Origin: Mariniblastus sp038534355
GTDB lineage: Bacteria > Planctomycetota > Planctomycetia > Pirellulales > Pirellulaceae
Assembly (NCBI GenBank): GCA_038534355.1
Contig: JBCAWX010000006.1
Coordinates: forward strand, 124,001 to 188,000
Reading direction: 5' to 3'
DNA length: 64,000 bases
Shown here: piece by piece, positions 28,566 through 36,245 of the stretch
How positions within the stretch are numbered: the stretch's first letter is position 1
Layout of the letters: every line of letters starts with the position of its first letter
Notes under the pieces: generated by a model
What the model saw: the letters and a program-made list of their open reading frames with translations, nothing else
What the model was told of the DNA's origin: nothing
The model's database searches: none
Program-made: the position numbers and the translations under genes

Positions 28566-29091
28566 ACCGTGCGACCCAAATAAAAAGAATCCTGAAGAGG
28601 TTCGCATCCTCGGCATCGACCCGGGGCTCAACGTGACGGGTTACGGTGTACTGACCGTGGAACACAACCAGATCCGATTGGTCGAAGCTGGCATCGTTCG
28701 CAGCAAACCGAAACAGAGTTTACCTCAACGTCTCTTGTCGATTCACCAAGGAGTGTTGGATGTTATCGACTCGCTCCGTCCAGATTTTGTTGGCTTGGAA
28801 GAACTGTACAGTCATTACGCACGCCCCAAGACAGCGATCATCATGGGGCACGCCAGAGGTGCGATCTGCCTGGCTGCCGGCTTGCGTGACATTCCTGTAG
28901 AGAGCTATGCGGCCACTCAAGTTAAAAAAGTGTTGACGGGAAATGGTCGGGCACCCAAATCACAAGTTCAGCTGGCGGTGACCCGTCACCTCGGCTTGCC
29001 CGAGATTCCCAACCCTCCAGATGTTGCGGATGCGATTGCAATTGGGCTCTGCCATTTCTATTTAAACGCGCAGAAACAACTACTCGACTAG
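28558..29091 (+). CDS. ruvC: Holliday junction resolvase RuvC
   Basis: Endonuclease that resolves Holliday junctions with RuvAB. The four acidic catalytic positions are recognisable: Asp in ILGIDPGLN (about residue 21), Glu in VGLEELYSHYARPKTA, and the pair in NPPDVADAIAIGLCH. The loop VKKVLTGNGRAPKSQV is also typical. 177 residues with a short hydrophilic N-terminal addition. The ATG at 28558 lies inside the end of ispF, a coupling that also excludes the longer frame from 28402. ruvA is 7 kb away on the other strand, and ruvB is not in the window. Confidence 0.96.
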   Translation: MNEPCDPNKKNPEEVRILGIDPGLNVTGYGVLTVEHNQIRLVEAGIVRSKPKQSLPQRLLSIHQGVLDVIDSLRPDFVGLEELYSHYARPKTAIIMGHARGAICLAAGLRDIPVESYAATQVKKVLTGNGRAPKSQVQLAVTRHLGLPEIPNPPDVADAIAIGLCHFYLNAQKQLLD

Positions 29092-29274
29092 CTCAACGAT
29101 GGCCGCGAAACTCGCCGCGACAGAAACTTCCGATACCGTTCGGAGGAAGTCCGACAAGATGGTGTTGATTGCAGGAAGATGGCTCCGCGCTGACGCTTGA
29201 GCAAACCAATCGAACTCGCGAACGACTCAAATCGAATCGAATCGGACCCATGTGCTGATGCACGACAAAAAAAG

Positions 29275-29301
29275 ACCTCGCTGATTTCAAATCAACGAGG
29301 T
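29275..29301 (-). terminator. Intrinsic terminator, mainly for the minus strand
   Basis: A 27-base hairpin with 11-13 paired bases (ACCTCG at 29275-29280 with CGAGGT at 29296-29301, inner TGATTT with AAATCA, one mismatch). On the minus strand it is followed by seven T, a classical terminator for the small secreted protein gene ending at 29366. On the plus strand it is followed by GTTTTC and may also stop transcripts coming from ruvC. Confidence 0.8.
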
Positions 29302-29365
29302 GTTTTCAAGACAAGATGGAACTCGTCATGCTGTCAGGCTGGATATTGGCAAGAGAGGTAACGTT

Positions 29366-29692
29366 TTAGAAAACGTCAAGAATGAAATGGTGACCAGAAT
29401 GGTACCGACGCGAGGTGGGATAGTAGTTGTACCAGTGGCGGTTGTAGACGGGGATCCGCATTTCCGCTGGGTATCGGTGGTAGAGGCTATCGGCACTTCG
29501 ATAGTAGTCACTGCCCCAGTAGTTCTGCGGATAAGTTACGTAGGGATAGTGATAGAAGCGGTTCATGTTGCGAGGTCCCTGCTGACCCCAAGATGCACCG
29601 TAGGCGGGCTGTTGTGCCGAAGCGGTTGAGCATTGATTGACCGCGGTGAATGCGACAACGCAGACTGCGATCATTAGAAGGCGACGAATCAT
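29366..29692 (-). CDS. Small secreted Tyr-rich protein
   Basis: A 108-residue protein with a clear signal peptide (MIRRLLMIAVCVVAFTAV, cleavage after STASAQ or nearby). The mature part of about 80 residues is very rich in Tyr, Arg, His and Pro (for example FYHYPYVTYPQNYWGSDYY) and has no Cys apart from one in the signal region. A strong ribosome site GAGGAGG lies nine bases before the ATG, and a good terminator follows, so this is probably a well-expressed small gene. It may be a structural or surface protein. I know no function. Confidence 0.78.
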   Translation of the reverse strand: MIRRLLMIAVCVVAFTAVNQCSTASAQQPAYGASWGQQGPRNMNRFYHYPYVTYPQNYWGSDYYRSADSLYHRYPAEMRIPVYNRHWYNYYPTSRRYHSGHHFILDVF

Positions 29693-29985
29693 GGAGAATT
29701 TCCTCCTCGGCGTTGTGCACCGATAGTAATAGGGCCGGATTCAGTTGTGGATTACTCCACGCGGGATAGGACTCGCTGGGAGTCTCGAACAGCTATTGCA
29801 TCGGCAAATCGGACAACCTGCATTAAGCGATTGTTCGACAATATCCTCACAAACGGATGCACAACGGATGCCATCCATCGCTGCTTGCCCGCAAAGTTTG
29901 CGCAGTCATCCAAGTCGCTTTCAGCATGCATTGAGAAGCAAGACGTCGATTGGTTTCCGTTGCAGGCAGTACTTTTGAGTTGAAC

Positions 29986-30015
29986 GAGACGTAACGTCAA
30001 GAGACGCAACGTCAA
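29986..30015. repeat. Tandem 15-base repeat
   Basis: Two adjacent copies of GAGACGYAACGTCAA (29986-30000 and 30001-30015), differing at one base. Each copy contains a near-palindromic GACGYAACGTC core. It lies about 200 bases upstream of the promoter at 30210 and may bind a regulator; chance cannot be excluded for only two copies. Confidence 0.4.
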
Positions 30016-30209
30016 CGAAGGCAATCGGATGACGTGTGAAGTGCATCACGTGCGAATGCCGGCCGAGCGATCCACCAAGTGGGCAACCGACGGCAAGGAT
30101 TCATCTGCTCGAGTGACCTCGTCGGTGAGAGCAACGAGTGGTCTCGGTGAGACTCGAAACGTCCAAATTTAGGCGGGACTTTCGAAAGAAAACTTAAAAC
30201 CGTTCTTCC

Positions 30210-30242
30210 TTGACACGCGTAGGACGGTTTGTATAGTACAAA
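30210..30242 (+). promoter_or_regulatory. Strong promoter with overlapping inverted repeat
   Basis: A perfect -35 box TTGACA (30210-30215) and -10 box TATAGT (30232-30237), 16 bases apart. The inverted repeat TTTGTA-TAG-TACAAA (30228-30242) covers the -10 box exactly, the place where a repressor would block RNA polymerase. The first gene starts 36 bases further on, at 30278. Operator function is inferred from position only. Confidence 0.6.
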
Positions 30243-30277
30243 TGTCGGGTCGCTAGGACATCAAGTTCTGGCCCAAA

Positions 30278-30655
30278 ATGCAGCAATTCGCCAACCCATT
30301 TAGATGGTTCCTTGCCGGGTACCTCGTTCTCTTATTGAACGTGGGTCCGTCGCTGCATCGATCTCACGTTCTCGATTACCACGACGACACATGCTGCGTG
30401 GTACCTCAGGTTGAGGACGATTGCTGTGGCTGCCAGAGCCACTTCGATGAATCCAACGAGTTACTTGCGGAATCATCGGTCGAGAAGACTTGCGATTGTC
30501 CTTTCTGCAAGTTCTTCGATCAATTTCATGTCGTCCCTGCGTTGCCTCCTGAAGAAATCTTTGTCCGTGCAAATCGGATGGAAGTCTTTGTTGGCTCGAC
30601 CGCGACGTCACTGCTCTTTGTTCAACCACATGCACGTGGTCCGCCCAGCTGCTAG
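30278..30655 (+). CDS. Small Cys-rich exported protein
   Basis: A 125-residue protein with a hydrophobic N-terminal helix (WFLAGYLVLLLNVGPSL) acting as signal or anchor. The mature part has seven Cys before the tail in clusters (DDTCCVVP, DDCCGCQSHF, CDCPFCKFF) plus several His and Asp, which suggests metal binding or disulfides. The CPFCKFFDQF portion faintly recalls short copper/zinc-related proteins of the DUF2946 kind, but I cannot assign it. It follows the strong promoter at 30210-30237 directly, and a small perfect hairpin (30686-30701) lies just after its stop. Confidence 0.65.
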   Translation: MQQFANPFRWFLAGYLVLLLNVGPSLHRSHVLDYHDDTCCVVPQVEDDCCGCQSHFDESNELLAESSVEKTCDCPFCKFFDQFHVVPALPPEEIFVRANRMEVFVGSTATSLLFVQPHARGPPSC

Positions 30656-30685
30656 CCGTTCGTTCTCGTCACGATTGAGTCTTAA

Positions 30686-30701
30686 CTGAGATGTGTCTCA
30701 G
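30686..30701 (+). repeat. Short perfect hairpin after the Cys-rich gene
   Basis: CTGAGA-TGTG-TCTCAG, six paired bases with a four-base loop, 31 bases after the stop of the Cys-rich gene. No T-run follows. It could trim or protect the 3' end of that message. The 276-base gap to the DUF1559 gene holds a second weak stem (GGGAC with GTCCC, 30885-30903) just before the ribosome site. Confidence 0.35.
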
Positions 30702-30931
30702 CGGACGGACGTGTTGAACGACAGCTCATTCTGCATTCTTGTTTCGATGGTGCGCGCGAGGTTTGCTTGCGGCCTACCGAACAACTGAGAGATTCCGTCG
30801 TGGGACCCCGCGACGTTTCTGGCGGCCCGACATTCCGTTTGGACTAGTGGGCATCCTGCGACGGTTTTTATTTACGACTCCCCCGGGACATCTTTTTGGT
30901 CCCTTCCCTTCCCCTCCTACGAGGAAAAGAG

Positions 30932-32017
30932 ATGAATTGCAAATCGCACCGGAAACATGGTTTTACACTGGTCGAACTTTTGGTCGTCATCGCGATCATT
31001 GGAATTTTGATCGGCATGCTATTACCGGCCGTGCAGATGGTTCGAGAAGCCGCGCGTCGAATTTCGTGTGCTAATAACATTCGACAGCTCGCATTGGCAA
31101 CTCACAACTACGAGTCCGCGCTACAACATTTTCCTGTCCATCATATTGGTCCGGGTTTGCCAAACGCATCCAGCGGTTTTCAGGCCGGTCACTACAGCTG
31201 GACTGTGCCAATCTTGCCGTTCATCGAACAAGAGAATTTGTATCGGCAGTTTGATCTGTCGATCAACAACGGGGACAGCGATGGTTACAAGATCAGCAGT
31301 GGACACCCCAATGCTGTTGCTGCCGGAACGCTATTGGAATCACTGATCTGCCCGTCAGACACACCCAATCTTGCAAATGCGATCATCCTCGGTTCGTCCA
31401 ATCCGGCGCCTTCGAATTACGTGGGCAACGCTGGCTGGCCGTCCTATTCGACAGGATTTGCTGGCGAACGATCCAGCCCGGGTTCCTTCAACGGCGTGAT
31501 CCCACTGATCAACCCCGCTCGACCGGTTGGCTGGCACGGCTCTAGCCAAGTCAAGTTTGGAAATATCACCGATGGAACATCCAACACTGCGTTGTTCTCG
31601 GAGCGACTGATCCAGCAAGGCAATAGCGGTGCAGCCATTAGCGGCGGCGATGAACGTCTGCGATCGCTTCATATCCTGGAACGGTTTGAAAATCAAACCG
31701 ATATCGTCCAGCAAATGGCCGCCTCGCACACACACGTATTTGAGTCGGCACACATCGGGCGCTCCTGGTCATCGGGTTGGCCCATGGTCGGCAACACTTA
31801 CATGCACGTACAAACTCCAAATTCCACAATGGGACATTACAACACCAGCGTGGATGAAGGGGATTTCGTTATCACACCGAGCAGCCAGCATCCTGGCGGA
31901 GTCAACCTTGCTTTGGTTGACGGCTCAGTGCGATTTATTAGTGATACCGTTTCGCAAGAGATCTGGTGGGCCCTCGGAAGTCGGGACGATGGCCGAACCG
32001 AATCGCTTGCTGACTGA
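30932..32017 (+). CDS. DUF1559 (PF07596) pseudopilin-like surface protein
   Basis: A member of the large planctomycete DUF1559 family, 361 residues. It starts with a type IV pilin-like prepilin leader (GFTLVELLVVIAIIGILIGM) cut by prepilin peptidase, followed by the conserved AREAARR-type ISCANNIRQLALATHNYE stretch. The family ends with a His-x9-Asp-Gly-like motif, here HPGGVNLALVDGSVRFISD. A GAGGAAAAGAG ribosome site precedes the ATG at 30932, which excludes the longer frame from 30896. It probably shares the unit ending at the terminator at 32832-32885 with the PEP-CTERM gene 21 bases downstream. Confidence 0.95.
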   Translation: MNCKSHRKHGFTLVELLVVIAIIGILIGMLLPAVQMVREAARRISCANNIRQLALATHNYESALQHFPVHHIGPGLPNASSGFQAGHYSWTVPILPFIEQENLYRQFDLSINNGDSDGYKISSGHPNAVAAGTLLESLICPSDTPNLANAIILGSSNPAPSNYVGNAGWPSYSTGFAGERSSPGSFNGVIPLINPARPVGWHGSSQVKFGNITDGTSNTALFSERLIQQGNSGAAISGGDERLRSLHILERFENQTDIVQQMAASHTHVFESAHIGRSWSSGWPMVGNTYMHVQTPNSTMGHYNTSVDEGDFVITPSSQHPGGVNLALVDGSVRFISDTVSQEIWWALGSRDDGRTESLAD

Positions 32018-32038
32018 TTAATTTTTTCTATTGGAGAG

Positions 32039-32803
32039 ATGATGAAACTGAAACTTTTGTTCTCGGCAATCTTGATGCTGCCCGCGGCGTCATTGTTTGC
32101 TCAACACTCAGATGTCGAACTGGGGTACGACGATACGGCAAATCCCACTGGGTTCGTCATCGAGCAGGACAACGTAACGTCCGATGGCTTGCAGATCTTT
32201 GAAGCTGAATTCGAAGCCTTGGACCCGTTTAACACGAGTGACCTGAGTTCGGACGAGCCTGGTTTTGCGACCAACGCAGCCGAAGGCCTGTTGATGAATT
32301 CTGGGGACCAACTCTGGCTGACTGCCCTCGATGGCAGTGTGCATTCGAGTTTCGGCGTCGGTTACGTCAACTACTACAACCCTACCTCTGGCAATCTGGA
32401 AGCCGCAGGGCGACTCGCCGTTCTGGACAATTCTGCCGGTACTCCGGATCTTGTTCTCAACGGAGCGTCAGTCGAATCCGGACCAGTGACTCAGTTTTTG
32501 GATACTGCCGATAGCGCAGGCGACATTCACGATCACTTCGTTTTGGACTTGCTCGATGACAGCACGGCTCCAATCGGTGCCTATGGTGTGTTGTTCCAGC
32601 TTCAAGCCGACTTTGATACGCCCGATGGGACGATGGATGTCTCTTCGGATCCGTTTTGGATCGTCTGGAATCATGGACTAAGCGAAGCAGATTTTGAGGA
32701 CAACGCTTTGCCAACCTTTGGATTCACTGCTGTCCCTGAACCTGGATCTGCTGGTCTTCTAATGCTAATCGGTGGTGTTTGGGCGTTGCGACGTCGTCGC
32801 TAA
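32039..32803 (+). CDS. PEP-CTERM surface protein resembling the Zur-repressed all3515 family
   Basis: Secreted protein of 254 residues with a signal peptide (KLLFSAILMLPAASLFAQ) and a C-terminal PEP-CTERM sorting tail (VPEPGSAGLLMLIGGVWALRRRR). The mature domain (ELGYDD at the start, then DEPGFATNAAEGLL, SSFGVGYVNYYNP, SGPVTQFLDTAD, HDHFVLDLLDD, APIGAYGVLFQLQ and FWIVWNHGLSE) matches my memory of the all3515 family, which is Zur-repressed in cyanobacteria and probably binds zinc; that assignment is from recall and was not tested by search. Two tandem ATGs (32039, 32042) follow GGAG. The unit ends in a terminator. Confidence 0.75.
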   Translation: MMKLKLLFSAILMLPAASLFAQHSDVELGYDDTANPTGFVIEQDNVTSDGLQIFEAEFEALDPFNTSDLSSDEPGFATNAAEGLLMNSGDQLWLTALDGSVHSSFGVGYVNYYNPTSGNLEAAGRLAVLDNSAGTPDLVLNGASVESGPVTQFLDTADSAGDIHDHFVLDLLDDSTAPIGAYGVLFQLQADFDTPDGTMDVSSDPFWIVWNHGLSEADFEDNALPTFGFTAVPEPGSAGLLMLIGGVWALRRRR

Positions 32804-32831
32804 ACCCAACGAGTCCGACTCCTCTTCGATT

Positions 32832-32885
32832 GTGGCAATGACTACCGTGTCTATTCAACCCCTCGGTAGTCTTGCCACGTTTTTG
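32832..32885 (+). terminator. Intrinsic terminator after the PEP-CTERM gene
   Basis: A long stem: GTGGCAA (32832-32838) pairs with TTGCCAC (32872-32878) and GACTACCG (32840-32847) with CGGTAGTC (32864-32871), interrupted by a single bulged base, with a 16-base loop and then GTTTTTG. It ends the unit that begins at the promoter at 30210, and separates it from the MoxR unit. Confidence 0.85.
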
Positions 32886-32993
32886 TATACGTCAGTTCAC
32901 TAATCAAATCCAAAGGACCTCCTCCACAGCCTCCACCTTCCTAATCAGCTGTGCCTGCAGGACGATTAAAACAAGTTAACCATCGGCTAACTC

Positions 32994-33962
32994 ATGTCAG
33001 ACACTGTTTTAAAACATGCCAACATCGAGAAGCAGGATCAATCGGATCGGCTTCAAGGACTTCGCGATCGCCTCAACTCGGCACTCGTTGGCAAAGAAGA
33101 TGTCGTGGAAATGGTGATCGCCTGTTTGATTTCCAACGGCCACTTGTTGTTTGACGATCTTCCAGGCCTTGGAAAGACGACGCTGGCCAAAGCATTGGCC
33201 CAATCGATTGGAGGCCGGTTCGCGCGGGTCCAGTGCACGCCCGATTTACTGCCCAGCGATATCACTGGTTTCAACATCTTTGATCAAAAAAACCAGCGTT
33301 TTGAGTTTCGAGAAGGCCCTGTCTTTTCTGACGTCCTTTTGACAGACGAAATCAACCGCGCGACTCCACGAACACAGAGTGCACTCTTTGAAGCAATGGC
33401 CGAACGCCAGGTCACGCTCGACAACCGGACTTACGCTTTGCCCGATTGTTTTATGGTGATCGCTACGCAAAACCCGATCGAAAGCCACGGTGCGTTTCCG
33501 CTGCCGGAAGCCCAACTCGACCGTTTTAGCATGAAACTGAGCATCGGTTATCCCAGCTCAGATCACGAAGTTGCCATGCTCGGCAGCTACGTTGGTGGAA
33601 GAGATATTGCCAACAATGATCAATCGGTTCTTTCTCTCAACCACCTTCTAGAGATTCAGTCAACCGTTGAGTCGATCGAAGTCTGTGAGTCGGTTCGACG
33701 CTATCTGGTCGAACTTGGAAACTCAAGCCGTTCCCACGCATCGGTCAAACTTGGGCTCAGCCCTCGAGGCCTGATTACATGGCAACGCGTTTCGCAGGCT
33801 TGGGCATATCTCCAAGGAAGAATGTTTGTCATCCCGGATGATGTCAAAGCCGTTGCCTACCCCGTTTTACGACTCAGGATTTCCGAGAAAGACCGTCATG
33901 CCGGTTCGATCATCGACGAAGTCATCAAGTCAGTTCCCGTTCCAAACGAAACGCCAACATGA
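32994..33962 (+). CDS. MoxR-family AAA ATPase
   Basis: AAA+ ATPase of the MoxR type, 322 residues, expected to act as a chaperone in assembling metal or protein complexes. Walker A is in DDLPGLGKTTLAKAL, a sensor/Walker B stretch is VLLTDEINRATPRTQSALFEAM, then the MoxR-typical FMVIATQNPIESHGAFPLPEAQLDRF, and the C-terminal lid ends LSPRGLITWQRVSQAWA. MoxR genes normally sit next to DUF58 and VWA genes; here they are absent and a lipoprotein and a permease follow, the lipoprotein start overlapping the stop by four bases (ATGA). The ATG at 32994 has no good ribosome site. Confidence 0.92.
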   Translation: MSDTVLKHANIEKQDQSDRLQGLRDRLNSALVGKEDVVEMVIACLISNGHLLFDDLPGLGKTTLAKALAQSIGGRFARVQCTPDLLPSDITGFNIFDQKNQRFEFREGPVFSDVLLTDEINRATPRTQSALFEAMAERQVTLDNRTYALPDCFMVIATQNPIESHGAFPLPEAQLDRFSMKLSIGYPSSDHEVAMLGSYVGGRDIANNDQSVLSLNHLLEIQSTVESIEVCESVRRYLVELGNSSRSHASVKLGLSPRGLITWQRVSQAWAYLQGRMFVIPDDVKAVAYPVLRLRISEKDRHAGSIIDEVIKSVPVPNETPT

Positions 33963-34612
33963 TCCAACTGAAATCGGCTTTGCAGAAGCCTAACCATGCT
34001 CGCACCGGTCAATCGCTTTGCCAATTAATCCTTGTCGGTGTTCTCTTGCTGGTTGGCTGCAATGACTCAGCGACCAACAAACCTGCGAATTCCGAAGGCG
34101 AAACATCCGCCAATATTCCGCGGCTGCACAAACCCAAAGAGTTTTCGGTGGCCGTCGAGAGACTTGATGAGTTACTTGGCGCGATCACGTCGGAAGATCC
34201 TCTTCCCGATGACGTGACTTATGAAGTGACCGAAGTGATTCATGGCGAGGGACCCGGGGCTCACTCGCACTACTACCTGGCCTACGAAGAAGCTGATCAG
34301 CCCAAAGATGACCATGGTGGTAAGAGTTCGACCAAGCGTCACAAAGTCTCCGTCGATGTGTTTTCCGAGTTTAGCGACATCGTCGAATGGCTACCTTCGA
34401 TCGCTGCCGACGGGGACATGGCCAAAGATGAATGGCAACAGGTCAGCAATACTTCAAAGGAGCTGCAAACGCTGGTGGACAAGTCGCTGAATGCTTCGAC
34501 TGAACAAGAGCAACGCCAGGAATTTGTGGCTCACCAGGCAGAGATCGAAACGAAGTTGAAGTCGCTCAAAAAGCTTGCAGACGCCACTGACTCTCCCGAC
34601 ACGTCGAACTAG
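33959..34612 (+). CDS. Predicted lipoprotein between MoxR and the permease
   Basis: A 217-residue lipoprotein: signal helix QLILVGVLLLVGC with lipobox Cys near residue 34. The mature protein is acidic and helical, with a short His-rich stretch (GPGAHSHYYLAYEEAD, DDHGG) and a C-terminal helix QEFVAHQAEIETKLKSLKKL. That helix resembles one at the end of the next gene's product. The ATGA overlap with moxR indicates coupled translation. The His-containing loop may bind a metal; no family recognised. Confidence 0.75.
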   Translation: MIQLKSALQKPNHARTGQSLCQLILVGVLLLVGCNDSATNKPANSEGETSANIPRLHKPKEFSVAVERLDELLGAITSEDPLPDDVTYEVTEVIHGEGPGAHSHYYLAYEEADQPKDDHGGKSSTKRHKVSVDVFSEFSDIVEWLPSIAADGDMAKDEWQQVSNTSKELQTLVDKSLNASTEQEQRQEFVAHQAEIETKLKSLKKLADATDSPDTSN

Positions 34613-34631
34613 ACAGAACAAGGACAAGGGT

Positions 34632-36176
34632 GTGTTCGAATATCTTGTTGCCGGTGGAGCGTTACGACTTTTCCAGACAATCATTTACTGCTCCGTTTGG
34701 GTTGTTGTCGGCTGCTTTGTCGCTGCCATTTTTCGGCGGATGCTCGGCCCCGAAAAAGTCCGAAAGCTGTTTGCCGATGATACCCGCTATGGCCTGTTAG
34801 CCGGATGGCTGATGGGAATGCTGCTGCCTGTTTGCTCACTCGGCGTTATTCCAGTCGTTCGCGAGATGCATCGCGCCAAGGTCCGCCAGGGGACCATCAT
34901 CGCCTTCGGACTCACGGCGCCATTGTTCAATCCAATGTCCGTGCTTTATGGCCTCACGCTGTCGGATCCGATCGCCATCCTTTCGTTCTCGTTTTGTGCA
35001 CTGCTGATCGTTTCGATTCTCGGTTACCTCTGGAATCAATTCCCAGTTGAACGGAGCGAAGAAGATTCGACGGATGAGCTGTTGCCGGAAGTCGGTATCA
35101 AACGATCACTCGCCGTGATCACAACGGCCTGCAAAGAACTGGTTGGCCCCAGCTTGGTCTTCCTGTTGATTGGAATCGCCGCTTCGGTTCTGTTTTCCGT
35201 TTTTGTGCCCAAAGGATTTTTGCAAAACCAGGTCGAGCGAGACAACATCGTCGCGCCCATTAGCGTGGCCATCCTGGGCACACCGATCTATTCGACACCG
35301 CTGCTGGCGATGAGCCAGATTGGTGGCATGTTTCAACACGGGAATTCCATTGGTGCAGGATTCAGCCTCTTGATACTCGGCGCAGGTGCCAATCTTGGAT
35401 TGATGGTCTGGTTTGGTTGGACATTCGGATTCCGACGATTCGCGCTCTTTTGGCTGATGTTGTCATCGCTAACCATTTTGTTGGCTTATGCCGTCGATAA
35501 GCCATTGATCCCCAAGGGCGTTGAACCAGCCGGACACACGCATGCGTTTGACGTTTACACGCATCCATTTGGATACGGTCAGACAAATCTTTTCCAGCGT
35601 GCTGGACGATTGATGAGCGATTTTTGGAACGCCAATGAGTTTGGAGGCACCAGCTTACTCGGCGCTATGATCGCGATTGGAGTCGTCGTAATCGTTGTGG
35701 AAACCAAAGATAAGGTGGATCTTGAAAATTGGTACACCACGAAAAAAGAAACCAGCGAACTGGGTCGAGGGTTTGACGTTGCATTACCAGGCTGGGTGCT
35801 TGGCTCGGTCGCCATCGCAGGTGTGATCGCCGTCAGTATTGTCGGGTGCTATTTGTATTACCCGGCCCCAAAAGACCTGATGCCCGATTTTGAATTGATC
35901 AATACTGAAGTCGTACTCAATTCAAAGAATGGTAAATGGGATGCCGCTGACAAATGGATTGGATATGCCGACGATTTATCACGAAGACTGGAAGTGGGAA
36001 TCTTTCTGAGGAATGGAGAAGTTGATGAATTCGTCGCTGCCAAAGCTCGAATTTACCGGGAAGAGCTAGACACGATCAAAGTGATGGTCGATGCTCGAGA
36101 TGACGCTTCGACTGGCAAACAAGGTATCGAGTTGCTCAACGCCTTTCGACGATTGAAACGGTCCTGCGAAGAGTAG
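34632..36176 (+). CDS. PF03773-type permease with C-terminal soluble domain
   Basis: Integral membrane permease of about 514 residues, related to the DUF318/ArsP/YraQ group. The diagnostic signature is CSLGVIPVVREMHR followed by AFGLTAPLFNPMSVL (CS-x-GVIP, then Ala-Pro-x-x-Asn-Pro), repeated in looser form as ISVAILGTPIYSTPLLAM. About ten helices run to residue 415; a final helix leads to an external or cytoplasmic tail of about 95 residues. Its last part (EFVAAKARIYREELDTIK) resembles the end of the preceding lipoprotein. I favour the GTG at 34632, preceded by AGGA; the frame is open to an ATG at 34575. Substrate unknown, metal or metalloid ions are possible. Confidence 0.8.
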   Translation: MFEYLVAGGALRLFQTIIYCSVWVVVGCFVAAIFRRMLGPEKVRKLFADDTRYGLLAGWLMGMLLPVCSLGVIPVVREMHRAKVRQGTIIAFGLTAPLFNPMSVLYGLTLSDPIAILSFSFCALLIVSILGYLWNQFPVERSEEDSTDELLPEVGIKRSLAVITTACKELVGPSLVFLLIGIAASVLFSVFVPKGFLQNQVERDNIVAPISVAILGTPIYSTPLLAMSQIGGMFQHGNSIGAGFSLLILGAGANLGLMVWFGWTFGFRRFALFWLMLSSLTILLAYAVDKPLIPKGVEPAGHTHAFDVYTHPFGYGQTNLFQRAGRLMSDFWNANEFGGTSLLGAMIAIGVVVIVVETKDKVDLENWYTTKKETSELGRGFDVALPGWVLGSVAIAGVIAVSIVGCYLYYPAPKDLMPDFELINTEVVLNSKNGKWDAADKWIGYADDLSRRLEVGIFLRNGEVDEFVAAKARIYREELDTIKVMVDARDDASTGKQGIELLNAFRRLKRSCEE

Positions 36177-36245
36177 CAGCTACTCAACCCGCGGCAAGTC
36201 AACTGTTAAGACGCGGATGCACGCCGCTTGGTTCCATGCGTTCGT

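Larger units (their letters stand above)
29693..30277. other. Intergenic region with repeat and promoter
   Basis: 585 bases between divergent genes. It holds the tandem 15-base repeat at 29986-30015 and the promoter/inverted repeat at 30210-30242. Small open frames on both strands lack ribosome sites and have no protein-like features, so I take the rest as noncoding. Confidence 0.5.

Noticed and set aside
29093..29290. 65-codon minus-strand frame after ruvC
   Set aside because: It covers the terminator and has no start signal or protein-like composition.
30237..30246. CopY/BlaI-type box (TACA-N2-TGTA) at the promoter
   Set aside because: The last base differs (TACAAATGTC), and the better dyad is TTTGTA-N3-TACAAA; no copper or penicillinase regulator gene is near.
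32880..32893. Second copy of TTTGTATA, taken at first as another operator like that at 30228
   Set aside because: It is the T-run of the terminator at 32832-32885 plus a few bases; the mirrored half is missing.
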